Shown: positions 50,846 to 59,349 of the stretch, piece by piece
Numbering within the stretch: position 1 is the first letter of the stretch
How the letters are laid out: each line of letters begins with the position of its first letter
Assembly (NCBI RefSeq): GCF_025934275.1
Contig: NZ_JAICYI010000002.1
Location: 24,383-88,382 of the forward strand
DNA length: 64,000 nucleotides
Source: Phenylobacterium sp.
Lineage (GTDB): Bacteria; Pseudomonadota; Alphaproteobacteria; Caulobacterales; Caulobacteraceae
Direction: 5' to 3'
Program-made: the position numbers and the translations under genes
Notes under the pieces: model-generated
What the model saw: the letters and a program-made list of their open reading frames with translations, nothing else
Database searches by the model: none
Told to the model about the DNA's origin: nothing

Positions 50846-51805
50846 CTAAAGCCGCATGTTGATCATGTTGCGCATGACCATGTTGCCGACCCCGAGCCAC
50901 ACGCCCAGGCCGATGAGGCCATACTTCACGATCGGTTCGTTGATCACGTCGCCGTAGAAGTGCGGGTTCGAGATCATGATGAAGCCCATCGCCAGGAACG
51001 GCGCCGCGGTCAGGATCATCGCCGAGGCGCGGCCCTCCGACGACGCCGCCTTGATCTTCAGGCGCATCTTGTGCCGGTCGCGCACCGTGTTGGCGTTGAG
51101 CTTCAGCAGGCCCGTGAGGTTGCCGCCGGCCCGTTCCTGCAGCCGGATGGTGGCGGCGAACAGGTCGACGTCGGGGTGCTGGCAGCGCTCGGACATCCGT
51201 CCGATCGCCTGCTCCAGCGTCGCGCCATAGGCGATCTCGTCGGACGCCATGCCGAACTCCGAGCCGATCGGATCGGGCATCTCGCGGCCGACCAGCGACA
51301 CCGCGGTCGGCACCGGGTGGCCGGCCTCCAGCGAGCGGACGATGATCTCCAGCGCCTGCGGCAGCTGGAAGCCGAGCGCCTGGGCGCGGCGGTTGGCCAT
51401 GAACTTGAGATAGCCGTACGGAACCCCGGCGCCGAAGAGCAGCGTCCCGGCGAGCACGCCCACGACGCTGTGGCCGAGCAGGAATCCGGCGACCGCGCCG
51501 ATCACCGCGGCCACGCCGACGTAGGTCAGCCATTTGTTCTGGTCATACGGCAGGCCCGACGCCACGATCAGGTTCGACAGCCACTGCAGTCGCCCGGCGC
51601 GCTCGCCGGCGGCGGTCAGGCCCCGCTGCTTGCGAAGCTCGAGCACCAGCGCCGAGATGCCGTCGACCTTGTCGGCGACCTTCAGGCGCCGGTTCAGTTT
51701 GCGCCGCTCCGTCGCCGAAGAGAGCAGCCCCACCGCTGCCTGCGCCGCCGAGAAGACCGCGGCGAAGATCAGTATCAGGACGATCCACTTGCCATCGAAC
51801 TGCAT
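50846..51805 (-). CDS. tadB: Tad pilus inner-membrane platform protein TadB
   Basis: The 319-residue protein has helices at about 8-28, 95-135 and at the C-terminus. The GspF domain is represented by QLPQALEIIVRSLEAGHPVPTAVSLVGREMPDPIGSEF and LFAATIRLQERAGGNLTGLLKLNANTVRDRHKM. It pairs with TadC as the motor platform of Flp-type pili. ATG 51805 lies two bases beyond the cpaF stop, so translation is probably coupled. Confidence 0.9.
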   Translation of the reverse strand: MQFDGKWIVLILIFAAVFSAAQAAVGLLSSATERRKLNRRLKVADKVDGISALVLELRKQRGLTAAGERAGRLQWLSNLIVASGLPYDQNKWLTYVGVAAVIGAVAGFLLGHSVVGVLAGTLLFGAGVPYGYLKFMANRRAQALGFQLPQALEIIVRSLEAGHPVPTAVSLVGREMPDPIGSEFGMASDEIAYGATLEQAIGRMSERCQHPDVDLFAATIRLQERAGGNLTGLLKLNANTVRDRHKMRLKIKAASSEGRASAMILTAAPFLAMGFIMISNPHFYGDVINEPIVKYGLIGLGVWLGVGNMVMRNMINMRL

Positions 51806-51807
51806 GG

Positions 51808-53244
51808 TCAGAGCGCCCGCGAAGGATCGAAGTTCGCCGGATCGAAGGCGATGCCGCGGCGGATCATCTCGTCCAGGCAGCGGGGCCGAAGCCCGGTGGC
51901 CCGGAACTCGCCGTGCACCGTGCCGTCGGCCTCGGTGTGGGTGCGGTTGAAGGTGAAGATGTCCTGCATCTGCACCACCTGGCCTTCCATGCCGGTGATC
52001 TCGGTGATGTAGGTCACCTTCCGCTTGCCGTCGGCCAGGCGCGAGGCCTGCACGATCAGGCCCACGGCCGAGGCGATCTGGGCGCGCATCGACTCGGCGG
52101 TGATGTTCATCCCCGACATGGCGACCATCTGCTCCAGACGGGCGATGGCGTCGCGCGGCGTGTTGGCGTGGATCGTGGCCATCGAGCCTTCGTGGCCGGT
52201 GTTCATGGCCGACAGCATGTCGAAGGCCTCCTCGCCGCGCACCTCGCCCAGGATCACCCGGTCCGGTCGCATCCGCAGGGCGTTCTTGACCAGCTCCCGC
52301 TGGCGGATCTCGCCCTTGCCTTCGATGTTCGGCGGCCGCGTCTCCATGCGCACGACGTGCGGCTGCTGCAGCTGCAGCTCGGCGGCGTCCTCGATGGTGA
52401 TCAGCCGCTCGCCGTGGCTGATCGCGGCGGAAAGCGCGTTGAGCAGGGTGGTCTTGCCCGAGCCCGTACCGCCGGAGATGACGGTGGAGACCCGCGCCTT
52501 CACCGCGCCGTGCAGGAAGTCGGCCACGCACTGCGGCATGGCTTTGAACTCGATCAGCTTCTCCAGCGTCAGCGGCTTGGTGGAGAACTTCCGGATCGAG
52601 ACCGCCGCGCCGTCGATGGCGATGGGCGCGATGGCGGCGTTGACGCGGCTGCCGTCGGGCAGGCGGGCGTCCACCATCGGCTGGCTCTCGTCGATGCGGC
52701 GGCCGACGCCGGCGACGATGCGGTTGACGATCCTGAGCAGGTGGTCGTTGTCGCGGAAGTGCACAGGGGTGAGCTCGAGCTCGCCCCTCCGCTCCACGTA
52801 GATCTGGTGCGGCCCGTTGATCAGGATGTCGTTGATCGACTCGTCCTTCAGCAAGGGCTCGATCGGTCCCAGGCCCACCATCTCGTCGTAGATCGACGCG
52901 CCCAGCTGCTCGACTTCGGCGGCGTTGAGCGCCACGCGCTCGCCGCGGACGAAGTCGGAGACCAGGTTCATCACCTGCCGGCGGAGCTCATGCTCCTCCA
53001 GCTTCTCGAGCTTGGACAGGTCGAGCTCGTCGATCAGTCGCTGGTGCAGCTTGAGGCGCAGATCGATCTGCTGCGGCTTGCCCCCCGCGGGCGCCGGCGG
53101 CGCCGGACGGGCGGGCGCCTCGACCTCGACCTTGGCCTTCGGCTTGGGAGCCGGCTTGGGCGGCGCCGGCGCCGGCGCCGGCGTCGCCGGTGCGGCCGCA
53201 GGCCCGGGGGTCGGCGTCGGACGTGAAAGACTGAAGCGGCCCAT
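51808..53244 (-). CDS. cpaF: Tad pilus secretion ATPase CpaF/TadA
   Basis: The 478-residue secretion ATPase has a proline/alanine/lysine-rich N-terminal linker (residues about 8-60), a helical NTD, and the hexameric ATPase core. The core shows Walker A GGTGSGKTT, the Asp box LITIEDAAELQL, Walker B-like RMRPDRVILGEVRGEEAFDML and the His box MATIHANTPRDA. It powers extension, and in Tad systems also retraction, of Flp pili. Its ATG overlaps the last base of the cpaE stop codon (53244). The low-complexity N-terminus is longer than usual. Confidence 0.95.
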   Translation of the reverse strand: MGRFSLSRPTPTPGPAAAPATPAPAPAPPKPAPKPKAKVEVEAPARPAPPAPAGGKPQQIDLRLKLHQRLIDELDLSKLEKLEEHELRRQVMNLVSDFVRGERVALNAAEVEQLGASIYDEMVGLGPIEPLLKDESINDILINGPHQIYVERRGELELTPVHFRDNDHLLRIVNRIVAGVGRRIDESQPMVDARLPDGSRVNAAIAPIAIDGAAVSIRKFSTKPLTLEKLIEFKAMPQCVADFLHGAVKARVSTVISGGTGSGKTTLLNALSAAISHGERLITIEDAAELQLQQPHVVRMETRPPNIEGKGEIRQRELVKNALRMRPDRVILGEVRGEEAFDMLSAMNTGHEGSMATIHANTPRDAIARLEQMVAMSGMNITAESMRAQIASAVGLIVQASRLADGKRKVTYITEITGMEGQVVQMQDIFTFNRTHTEADGTVHGEFRATGLRPRCLDEMIRRGIAFDPANFDPSRAL

Positions 53245-54440
53245 CAGGCGGCCCTCGCAGCATCGCGCCGAGCGGGCTCGGCGACCAGTTTCTCGACCAG
53301 GACCTGAACGTCCTTGACGATCTTCGACTTCGGTCGGTGCTGGGCGACCGGGCCGCCCAGGTTGGCGGAGGCCGCCGCGGCCTCCCAGTCGGAGCTGACG
53401 CCGGCCACGGCCTTGCGCTGCAACGCGCGCTCGGCTTCGGTCATCGAGGGCGCCGGTCCGAACACCCGGCTCGCCAGCCGGTTCAGCACGATCCTCGGCT
53501 GCGCCGCCCCGCTCAGCGCATGCTCCACCTCGTCGGAGAGCGAGCGCGCCGCGAGCAGCGCCGGGACGGTGAGCTCGGAGATCACCAGGATTTCGTCGCA
53601 GCCGGAGAGCGCCTCCAGCGACCAGGCGCGCCGGTGGCGCGGCATGTCCAGGATCACCCAGTCATAGGTCTCGCAGGCCACTTCCAGGAGCCGCAATACG
53701 GCGTCGTGGGTGGCAAGGTCGAAGCCGGTCGGATCGCGCGGCGCGGCCAGAAGGTCGAAGCTGGGCGAGACCGCGGCGGACAGCGCCTGCAGCACCGCCG
53801 TGTCGATCCGTTCCGGCGCGGCGGCGAAGTCCGACAACCGCAGCGCGCCGTTCACGCCGAGATAGGCCGCAGCCGCGCCATCGGCGAGGTTCAGGTCGAT
53901 CAGGCAGACCCGGGCCTTGTCGCGGGTGGAGAGCGCATGCGCCATCTCGATCGCCAGCGTGGTCGCCCCGGCCCCGCCCACGGCCCCCATGACCGCCCAG
54001 CAGCGCGAGCCGCTGGCGGGGCCGGCCGGAGCCGGCGCTGCGGCCATGCCGGCGAGCAGGGCCTGGATGGCGGAGGTGAGCTGGTCGGGCGCGAAGGGCG
54101 CCTCGAGGATGTCGGCGTGCTCGAGCCGCAGCAGGTCGCGCACCAGGCTCGCGGGCAGGCTGCCGCCGACCATCAGCACCGGCGGCGGCGCCTTGGCCGC
54201 GACCAGCGCCTTCACCGAGGCGGTGAGCGCCGCGGCGTCCCAGGCGTCGGCGTCGATCAGCACCAGGTCGCAGGTCGCGAGCGAGACGCCCTCGAGGGCG
54301 TCCACGCTGACGGAGCTGACCTCGGCGCCCGCGAGCGGGCCGCCCTCGGCCAGAGCCGCCACCGCCGCCCCGAGCGCCAGGATGCGCCTACCGGTCAGGC
54401 CGGGGATGCCGGCCTGAGGCTTGGATTTCGACAGGGCCAT
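53244..54440 (-). CDS. cpaE: Tad pilus localisation protein CpaE/TadZ
   Basis: The 398-residue protein has an N-terminal receiver-like domain (about 15-130: DLVLIDADAWD, ADILEAPFAPDQL) and a ParA/MinD-like domain from about residue 145. The P-loop reads GAVGGAGATTLA: both lysines of the deviant Walker A (KGGxGKTT) are missing, replaced by Val and Ala. Downstream ParA-type features remain (CLIDLNLADGAAAAYL, YDWVILDMPRHRRAW). CpaE/TadZ positions the pilus machine at the pole. ATG 54440 is preferred; a GTG at 54449 would overlap the cpaC stop. Confidence 0.87.
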   Translation of the reverse strand: MALSKSKPQAGIPGLTGRRILALGAAVAALAEGGPLAGAEVSSVSVDALEGVSLATCDLVLIDADAWDAAALTASVKALVAAKAPPPVLMVGGSLPASLVRDLLRLEHADILEAPFAPDQLTSAIQALLAGMAAAPAPAGPASGSRCWAVMGAVGGAGATTLAIEMAHALSTRDKARVCLIDLNLADGAAAAYLGVNGALRLSDFAAAPERIDTAVLQALSAAVSPSFDLLAAPRDPTGFDLATHDAVLRLLEVACETYDWVILDMPRHRRAWSLEALSGCDEILVISELTVPALLAARSLSDEVEHALSGAAQPRIVLNRLASRVFGPAPSMTEAERALQRKAVAGVSSDWEAAAASANLGGPVAQHRPKSKIVKDVQVLVEKLVAEPARRDAARAA

Positions 54441-54445
54441 CGGCC

Positions 54446-55759
54446 TCACTTCATCTCTTTGGGGGCGATGAGCGGCTTATCCAGCGACTTGCCGTGCAGC
54501 ATCAGCTGCGCGGGGGTCGGCGTCTCGCCCGAGAGCGCCGCCTGGCGGCCGGCCTCGAAGTCGGCCGGCGTCGCCAAGTGCGGAGTCACCACGATCACCA
54601 GCTCTGTCTCGTCGCGCTGCCAGCGCGTGGAGCGGAACAGGGCGCTGAGGATCGGGATGTCGCCCAGGCCGGGGACCTGGCTCACGCCGTTGGAGTAGTT
54701 GTGCTGGAACAGGCCGCCGATCGCCAGCGAGTCGCCGTTCTTCAGCTCGACCGTGGTGTGGGCGCGCCGGGTGGTCAGCGCCGGGACGTTGATGCCGGAG
54801 AGCTTCAGCGAATTGGCCTGGTCGATCTGGCTGACCTCAGGCTCCACCTGCAGCCGGATCAGGCCGTTCTCCTCGACGACCGGCAGGAAGGTGAGCTTCA
54901 CGCCGTACTGGCGGAAGTCGATGGTGACGTTGTTCAGGCCCTGCGGCACCGGATAGGGGAATTCGCCGCCGGCCAGGAAGCTCGCCTTCTCGCCCGACAT
55001 GGCGACCAGGTTCGGCTTGGCGAGCGTGCGGATGAGACCCTTCGATTCCAGCGCATCGAGCCGCAGGTCGATGTTGGTGTTGCCGGAGCCGCCGGTCAGC
55101 TGCAGCGTGGTGTTGGCCGGATTGCTGCCCACCAGGCCCAGGCCGTAGGCGAACGTGAAGGAGTTGTTCTTGATCAGCGCGGAGAGCCCGATGTCGTGGA
55201 TCAGCGAGCGGTTCGCCTCCAGCACCCGGACCTCGAGCACCACCTGCGTGCCGCGGGCGGTGAGCTGGGAGTTGACCGCCTGCGGCGCATAGCGCTCGGC
55301 GAGCGCCTTGACCTGGTCGACCACGCCGATGTTGGAGACCTCGCCCTGCAGCATCAGCTCGCCGCCGAGATTGCGGACGTGGATCTGCTCGCGCGGGAAG
55401 GCCGCCGCCAGCTCGTCTTCCAGCTCCACTGGGTCGTAGCCGACGCGGATGTCGATCACCTCGCTGAGGCGGCCGCCCGCGCCGTAGACCAGAAGGTTGG
55501 TCGCGCCGAGCGCCCGGCCGCGGACGTAGAAGCTCCGGTCGCCGGTGGCGATCACCTGGGCGATGTCGGCCTGCGCCACCACGATCTTGGTGGCCGGCTG
55601 GTCGAGCCGGAAGGCGAGCGTCTTGTCCTTGGGGACGTAGATGACCCGGTTGACCGCAGGCTCGGAGGCCAGCATGTCCGTGGCGTGGGCGGCGGGCGCG
55701 AAGCTCGCGGCGGTCGAGGCCAGCGCGCAGGCGAGCGCGCCGATGAGGGGACGCTTCAT
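54446..55759 (-). CDS. cpaC: Tad pilus outer-membrane secretin CpaC/RcpA
   Basis: The 437-residue protein has a signal peptide (MKRPLIGALACALASTAASFAPAAHA), an N-domain (VIYVPKDKTLAFRLDQPATKIVVAQADIAQVI), a BON-like segment (GGELMLQGEVSNIGVVDQV) and the secretin domain. The secretin domain has LDALESKGLIRTLAKPNLVAMSGEKASFLAGGEFPYPVPQG, then VPGLGDIPILSALFRS and ETELVIVVTPHL. It forms the outer-membrane pore for the pilus. ATG 55759 starts the signal peptide and has GAGAG upstream; a GTG at 55783 overlapping the cpaB stop is the alternative. No cpaD follows before cpaE. Confidence 0.93.
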   Translation of the reverse strand: MKRPLIGALACALASTAASFAPAAHATDMLASEPAVNRVIYVPKDKTLAFRLDQPATKIVVAQADIAQVIATGDRSFYVRGRALGATNLLVYGAGGRLSEVIDIRVGYDPVELEDELAAAFPREQIHVRNLGGELMLQGEVSNIGVVDQVKALAERYAPQAVNSQLTARGTQVVLEVRVLEANRSLIHDIGLSALIKNNSFTFAYGLGLVGSNPANTTLQLTGGSGNTNIDLRLDALESKGLIRTLAKPNLVAMSGEKASFLAGGEFPYPVPQGLNNVTIDFRQYGVKLTFLPVVEENGLIRLQVEPEVSQIDQANSLKLSGINVPALTTRRAHTTVELKNGDSLAIGGLFQHNYSNGVSQVPGLGDIPILSALFRSTRWQRDETELVIVVTPHLATPADFEAGRQAALSGETPTPAQLMLHGKSLDKPLIAPKEMK

Positions 55760-55779
55760 GAGGGACACTCTCAATGGGG

Positions 55780-56742
55780 TCACGCGCTGGGCGCGAAGCT
55801 GGACTTGTCGTCCTTGGGTGAATCCGCCGACTTGGTCGTGACGGTCATGTTGAGCGGCGGCAGCTGGGCCGGAGCTCGCGGCGCAGGCGCGGCGCCTCGG
55901 CCGCCGTATTCGACGATCGAGATGACGCCGCCGAACGAGCGCGCGGAGCCGGCGCGACGCCGCACGACGTGGCGGGCCCCAGGGGCCGCGACCGCGCCGC
56001 CGCCGCCGCCGCTCAGGAAGTCGCGGGTCAGCAGGGTCTTGGTCGGTTCGACCTCGGCTTCGCCGGTGCGGCGCAGGGCCAGCGACAGCGTGCCGAGCGT
56101 CGAGGCGATGGCGAGCTTCTGGCTGTCCTCCACGGACACCTCGAGCGTCGCGTTCTTCGGCTCGGCCGGCTTGTTTGAGGTGAGGTCGGCGTTGAGGTCG
56201 ATGCCCAGCAGGCGGACATCCTGCAGCACCACGTCAGAGACATAGGTGCGCGCGCTGCCCTGCGGGGTCAGGTCGCGCATCAGCACGACGTCCACCCGGT
56301 CGCCCGGAAGGGCGTGGCCGCCGACGCCGGCGACGTCGTTCACGCGAATGGTGTAGGCCCGCATCCCGTCGGCGATCTCGGCGGCCACCGAAGGCCGCGC
56401 GCCGGGGCCGGAGAGCTTGCTCGGCAGCACCGCCTCGTGCGCGGCGATGGGGGTCAGCGCGACCGGCGCGCCGCCGTGGTCCTGGCTGAGCACCTGTTGC
56501 ACGCTGGCGAAGGCGCCCTGCGGGGCGATGCTCTGCGGCACGCGGGCCACGACCAGCATGCGCGGGTCGAGCTTGTCGCCGAACTTGATGTCGGTGGCGG
56601 CGACCACGATCGGGACGCCCGCGCCTTGCGCTGCGGCCTGCTTGGCCGCGGCCGCGCTGGGCAGCACGGTCTTGGCGACGAAGAGCGCCGCGAGTCCGAG
56701 AACGGCCGAAGCCCCAAGGCTGACGATCGTGACGACGCGCAT
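55780..56742 (-). CDS. cpaB: Tad pilus assembly protein CpaB/RcpC
   Basis: The 320-residue protein has an N-terminal membrane anchor (about 5-25), an SAF domain (VPIVVAATDIKFGDKLDPRMLVVARVPQ), the RcpC/CpaB region (HALPGDRVDVVLMRDL, then TYVSDVVLQDVRLLGIDL and a SLALRRTGE block), and a Gly- and Pro-rich tail. It is a periplasmic, inner-membrane-anchored part of the Tad machine, thought to interact with the secretin. It is the first gene of the operon. The 216-base spacer to the divergent aldo/keto reductase has no pilin gene and no obvious CtrA site. Confidence 0.92.
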   Translation of the reverse strand: MRVVTIVSLGASAVLGLAALFVAKTVLPSAAAAKQAAAQGAGVPIVVAATDIKFGDKLDPRMLVVARVPQSIAPQGAFASVQQVLSQDHGGAPVALTPIAAHEAVLPSKLSGPGARPSVAAEIADGMRAYTIRVNDVAGVGGHALPGDRVDVVLMRDLTPQGSARTYVSDVVLQDVRLLGIDLNADLTSNKPAEPKNATLEVSVEDSQKLAIASTLGTLSLALRRTGEAEVEPTKTLLTRDFLSGGGGGAVAAPGARHVVRRRAGSARSFGGVISIVEYGGRGAAPAPRAPAQLPPLNMTVTTKSADSPKDDKSSFAPSA

Positions 56743-56958
56743 GTCCCACCACTCATGGAAACCATTATTTCGCTCATAGGGTTAGCGGCCGCCGCCTTGC
56801 GATATCGCCAACAAGTTAGGTGAATCGGTCTCAACCAATTGGAGCCCTCGCGGCCGGCGCCCCTGGCGCGTGCGCGGGAAAAGGCTAGGCTCCGGCCGCC
56901 GTCGCCCTCGACCGATGGGCGCTGGATTTCATTTGAGCCATTCAGGGAGGATGCCGCC

Positions 56959-57885
56959 ATGCAACTTCGGCGTCTTGGCAATTCCGGCCTCAAGGTCAGC
57001 GCCGTCGGCCTCGGCTGCAACAACTTCGGCATGCGCATCGACGAGAAGCAGACTCAGGTCGTGGTCGATGCGGCGATCGAGGCGGGGATCAGCTTCTTCG
57101 ACACCGCCGACGTCTACGGTGGGACCAAGTCGGAGGAGTTCCTCGGCAAGGCGATCGGCAAGCGCCGCAAGGACGTGGTGGTCGCCACCAAGTTCGCCAT
57201 GGGCCAGGGTGAGCGGCAGGGCGGCTCGCGGCGCTGGATCATGCAGGCCTGCGAGGCCAGCCTGAAGCGGCTCGGCACCGATTACATCGACCTCTACCAG
57301 ATGCACCGCTACGATCCCGAGACGCCGCTCGAGGAGACCCTTCGGGCGCTGGACGACCTGGTGAGCCAGGGCAAGGTCCGCTACGTCGGCAACTCCAACT
57401 ACATGGGCTTCCAGGTCGCCGACGCCGCCTGGACCGCGCGCACCGGCGGCTACGTCCCCTTCGTCTCCGCCCAGAACCAGTATTCGCTCCTCGAACGCCG
57501 GGTCGAGCACGAGGTGCTGCCCGCCTGCGAGGCGTTCGGGCTGGGCTTCCTGCCGTTCTTCCCGCTGGCCTCGGGCCTGCTCACCGGCAAGTACAAGCGC
57601 GGCGAGCCGCCGCCGGAGGGCACCCGCCTGGCGGCCTGGGGCGCGCGCGGCGCCCAGACGCTGAACGACAGGAATTTCGAGAAGGTCGAGAAGCTCGAGG
57701 GCTGGGCCCGCGACCGCAACCGCTCGATCCTGGAGCTGGCCTTCGCCTGGCTGCTCGGCCACCCCGTGGTCTCCTCGGTGATCGCCGGCGCGACCTCGCC
57801 CGAGCAGATCCGGTCCAACGCCGCCACCGCCGAGTGGGCGCTCACGCCTGACGAGGTCGAGGAGGTCGGCAAGCTGATCGCCTAG
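56959..57885 (+). CDS. Aldo/keto reductase
   Basis: The 308-residue TIM-barrel enzyme has FFDTADVYGGTKSEEFLGKAI (catalytic Asp and Tyr), the catalytic Lys in VVVATKFAMG, and the catalytic His in YQMHRYDPETPLEETLRALDDLV. The C-terminal NADPH-binding SSVIAGATSPEQIRSNAA completes the set of family motifs. It reduces an aldehyde or ketone in the cytoplasm, with unknown substrate; it resembles the YghZ/oxidoreductase branch. ATG 56959 follows GGGAGG by eight bases; upstream in-frame codons are not family-like. Confidence 0.9.
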   Translation: MQLRRLGNSGLKVSAVGLGCNNFGMRIDEKQTQVVVDAAIEAGISFFDTADVYGGTKSEEFLGKAIGKRRKDVVVATKFAMGQGERQGGSRRWIMQACEASLKRLGTDYIDLYQMHRYDPETPLEETLRALDDLVSQGKVRYVGNSNYMGFQVADAAWTARTGGYVPFVSAQNQYSLLERRVEHEVLPACEAFGLGFLPFFPLASGLLTGKYKRGEPPPEGTRLAAWGARGAQTLNDRNFEKVEKLEGWARDRNRSILELAFAWLLGHPVVSSVIAGATSPEQIRSNAATAEWALTPDEVEEVGKLIA

Positions 57886-57965
57886 CAAGGTCGTCTCTCA
57901 TCCGGCGCGACGAGCCGCACCTGGACCAAGGAGGAGCCGCGCCGGCTGCGCCGCTCGCCGGGGAC

Positions 57966-57992
57966 TCTTGGTGGTCTTGGTGGTCTTTGTGG
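57966..57992 (+). repeat. Three 9-bp tandem repeats (TCTTGGTGG type)
   Basis: TCTTGGTGG occurs at 57966-57974 and 57975-57983 and as TCTTTGTGG at 57984-57992, in the 163-base spacer between the aldo/keto reductase and the CoA transferase. Similar GGTGGTCTTTGTGG-type repeats occur in intergenic DNA of many proteobacteria. No gene is evident in this spacer. Confidence 0.6.
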
Positions 57993-58048
57993 TTGAATTG
58001 CTGAGTCAGCTTCGGTCCCGGCGTCGCGGGGGATAAGCGGGAGGGGGC

Positions 58049-59266
58049 ATGTACGACCTTCTGAAGGGCCTTCGGGTGGTGGAGGGCTCGGCGTTCGTGG
58101 CCGGGCCCACCTGCGGCCTGCATCTCGCCCAGATGGGGGCCGAGGTGATCCGCTTCGACAACATCGGCGGCGGGCCCGACTTCCGCCGCTGGCCGCTCGC
58201 CGAGAACGGCGCGAGCCTCTACTGGGAGGGGCTGAACAAGGCGAAGAAGTCGGTGGCCCTCGACCTCACCCGCCCGGAGGGGCGCGAGATCGCGCAGGCG
58301 CTGGCGACGGCGCCGGGGGACCGCGCGGGCCTGTTCGTCACCAATTTCCCGGTGGACGGCTTCCTCTCCTACGAGACCCTGAGCAGGCGCCGGCGCGATC
58401 TGATCTGCGTGCGGGTCATGGGCTGGGCGAACGGCGCCCAGGGGATGGACTACACGATCAACGCCGCGCTCGGCCTGCCGCTGATGACCGGCCCGGCCGA
58501 CGATCCGCGGCCGGTCAACCACGTGCTGGCGGCCTGGGATCTGCTCACCGGCGCCTACTGCGCCTTCAGCCTGACCGCGGCGCTGATCGCCCGCGAGCGC
58601 GACGGCGAGGGCCGCGAGATCCGCGCGCCGCTCTCCGATATCGCCGGGGCCACCATGGCCAACCTCGGCATGACCGCCGAGACCGCGCTCGCCGGCCGCC
58701 AGCGGCCAAGGATGGGCAACGACGTCTTCGGCGCGTTCGGCCGCGACTTCGCCACCAAGGACGGCAAGACGCTGATGGTCCTGGCGATCACGCCGCGCCA
58801 ATGGTCGAAGGCGCTTGAGGTGCTGGGGCTGGCGGCCGAGGTCGCCGCCCTGGAAGCCGAGCTCGGCGTTTCCTTCGCCGTCGACGAGGGGCTGCGCTTC
58901 ACCCATCGCGCGCGGCTCTATCCGCTATTCGAGCGCGCCTTCGCCGGCCGCACCGCCGCGGAGCTCGCCGCCGCCCTGGAGGCCGGCGGCGTCACCTGGG
59001 GCGCCTACCAGCCGCTGGAGGCGGCGCTGGAGGACAGGCGGCTCTACAAGGACAATCCGCTGTTCCAGCCGGTCCGCCACCCGAGCGGGCTCACCTATCC
59101 CGCGGCGGGCGCCATGGGCACCATCCCGCAGGCGCAGCGCGGCCCGGTCGCGGCCGCCCCGCGGCTCGGCCAGCACACCGACGAGGTGCTGGCGGAGGTG
59201 CTGGGCCTCAGCGTCTCGGAGATCGCCCGCCTGCACGACCAGGGCGTCGTGGCGGGGGCCGACTGA
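58049..59266 (+). CDS. CaiB/BaiF family (type III) CoA transferase
   Basis: The 405-residue protein begins LLKGLRVVEGSAFVAGPTCGLHLAQMGAEVIRFD, the family N-terminus. It continues with NKAKKSVALDL, GWANGAQGMDYTINAALGLP (region of the catalytic aspartate) and a C-terminal domain with HPSGLTYPAAGAMGTIPQAQRGPVAAAPRLGQHTDEVL. Type III CoA transferases move CoA between organic acids; here the donors and acceptors are unknown. ATG 58049 follows a GGGAGGGGGC site. It fits the acyl-CoA metabolism theme of the window. Confidence 0.9.
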   Translation: MYDLLKGLRVVEGSAFVAGPTCGLHLAQMGAEVIRFDNIGGGPDFRRWPLAENGASLYWEGLNKAKKSVALDLTRPEGREIAQALATAPGDRAGLFVTNFPVDGFLSYETLSRRRRDLICVRVMGWANGAQGMDYTINAALGLPLMTGPADDPRPVNHVLAAWDLLTGAYCAFSLTAALIARERDGEGREIRAPLSDIAGATMANLGMTAETALAGRQRPRMGNDVFGAFGRDFATKDGKTLMVLAITPRQWSKALEVLGLAAEVAALEAELGVSFAVDEGLRFTHRARLYPLFERAFAGRTAAELAAALEAGGVTWGAYQPLEAALEDRRLYKDNPLFQPVRHPSGLTYPAAGAMGTIPQAQRGPVAAAPRLGQHTDEVLAEVLGLSVSEIARLHDQGVVAGAD

Positions 59267-59349
59267 CAGCCGCAGAGGCGCAGACGCTGTGCGGCGTTTT
59301 CCCTTGCGGCGCGCCGAGGCATCGCGGATTCTCCGGGTAGGGGGATGAC

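Noticed and set aside
56743..56958. CtrA binding site upstream of cpaB
   Set aside because: No TTAA-N7-TTAA or close variant was found in this spacer, although TTAG and TTAGG occur singly.
57842..58906. Minus-strand frame containing HKDHQDHQ-like residues
   Set aside because: This is the translation of the 9-base repeats and of sequence antisense to the CoA transferase, not a gene.
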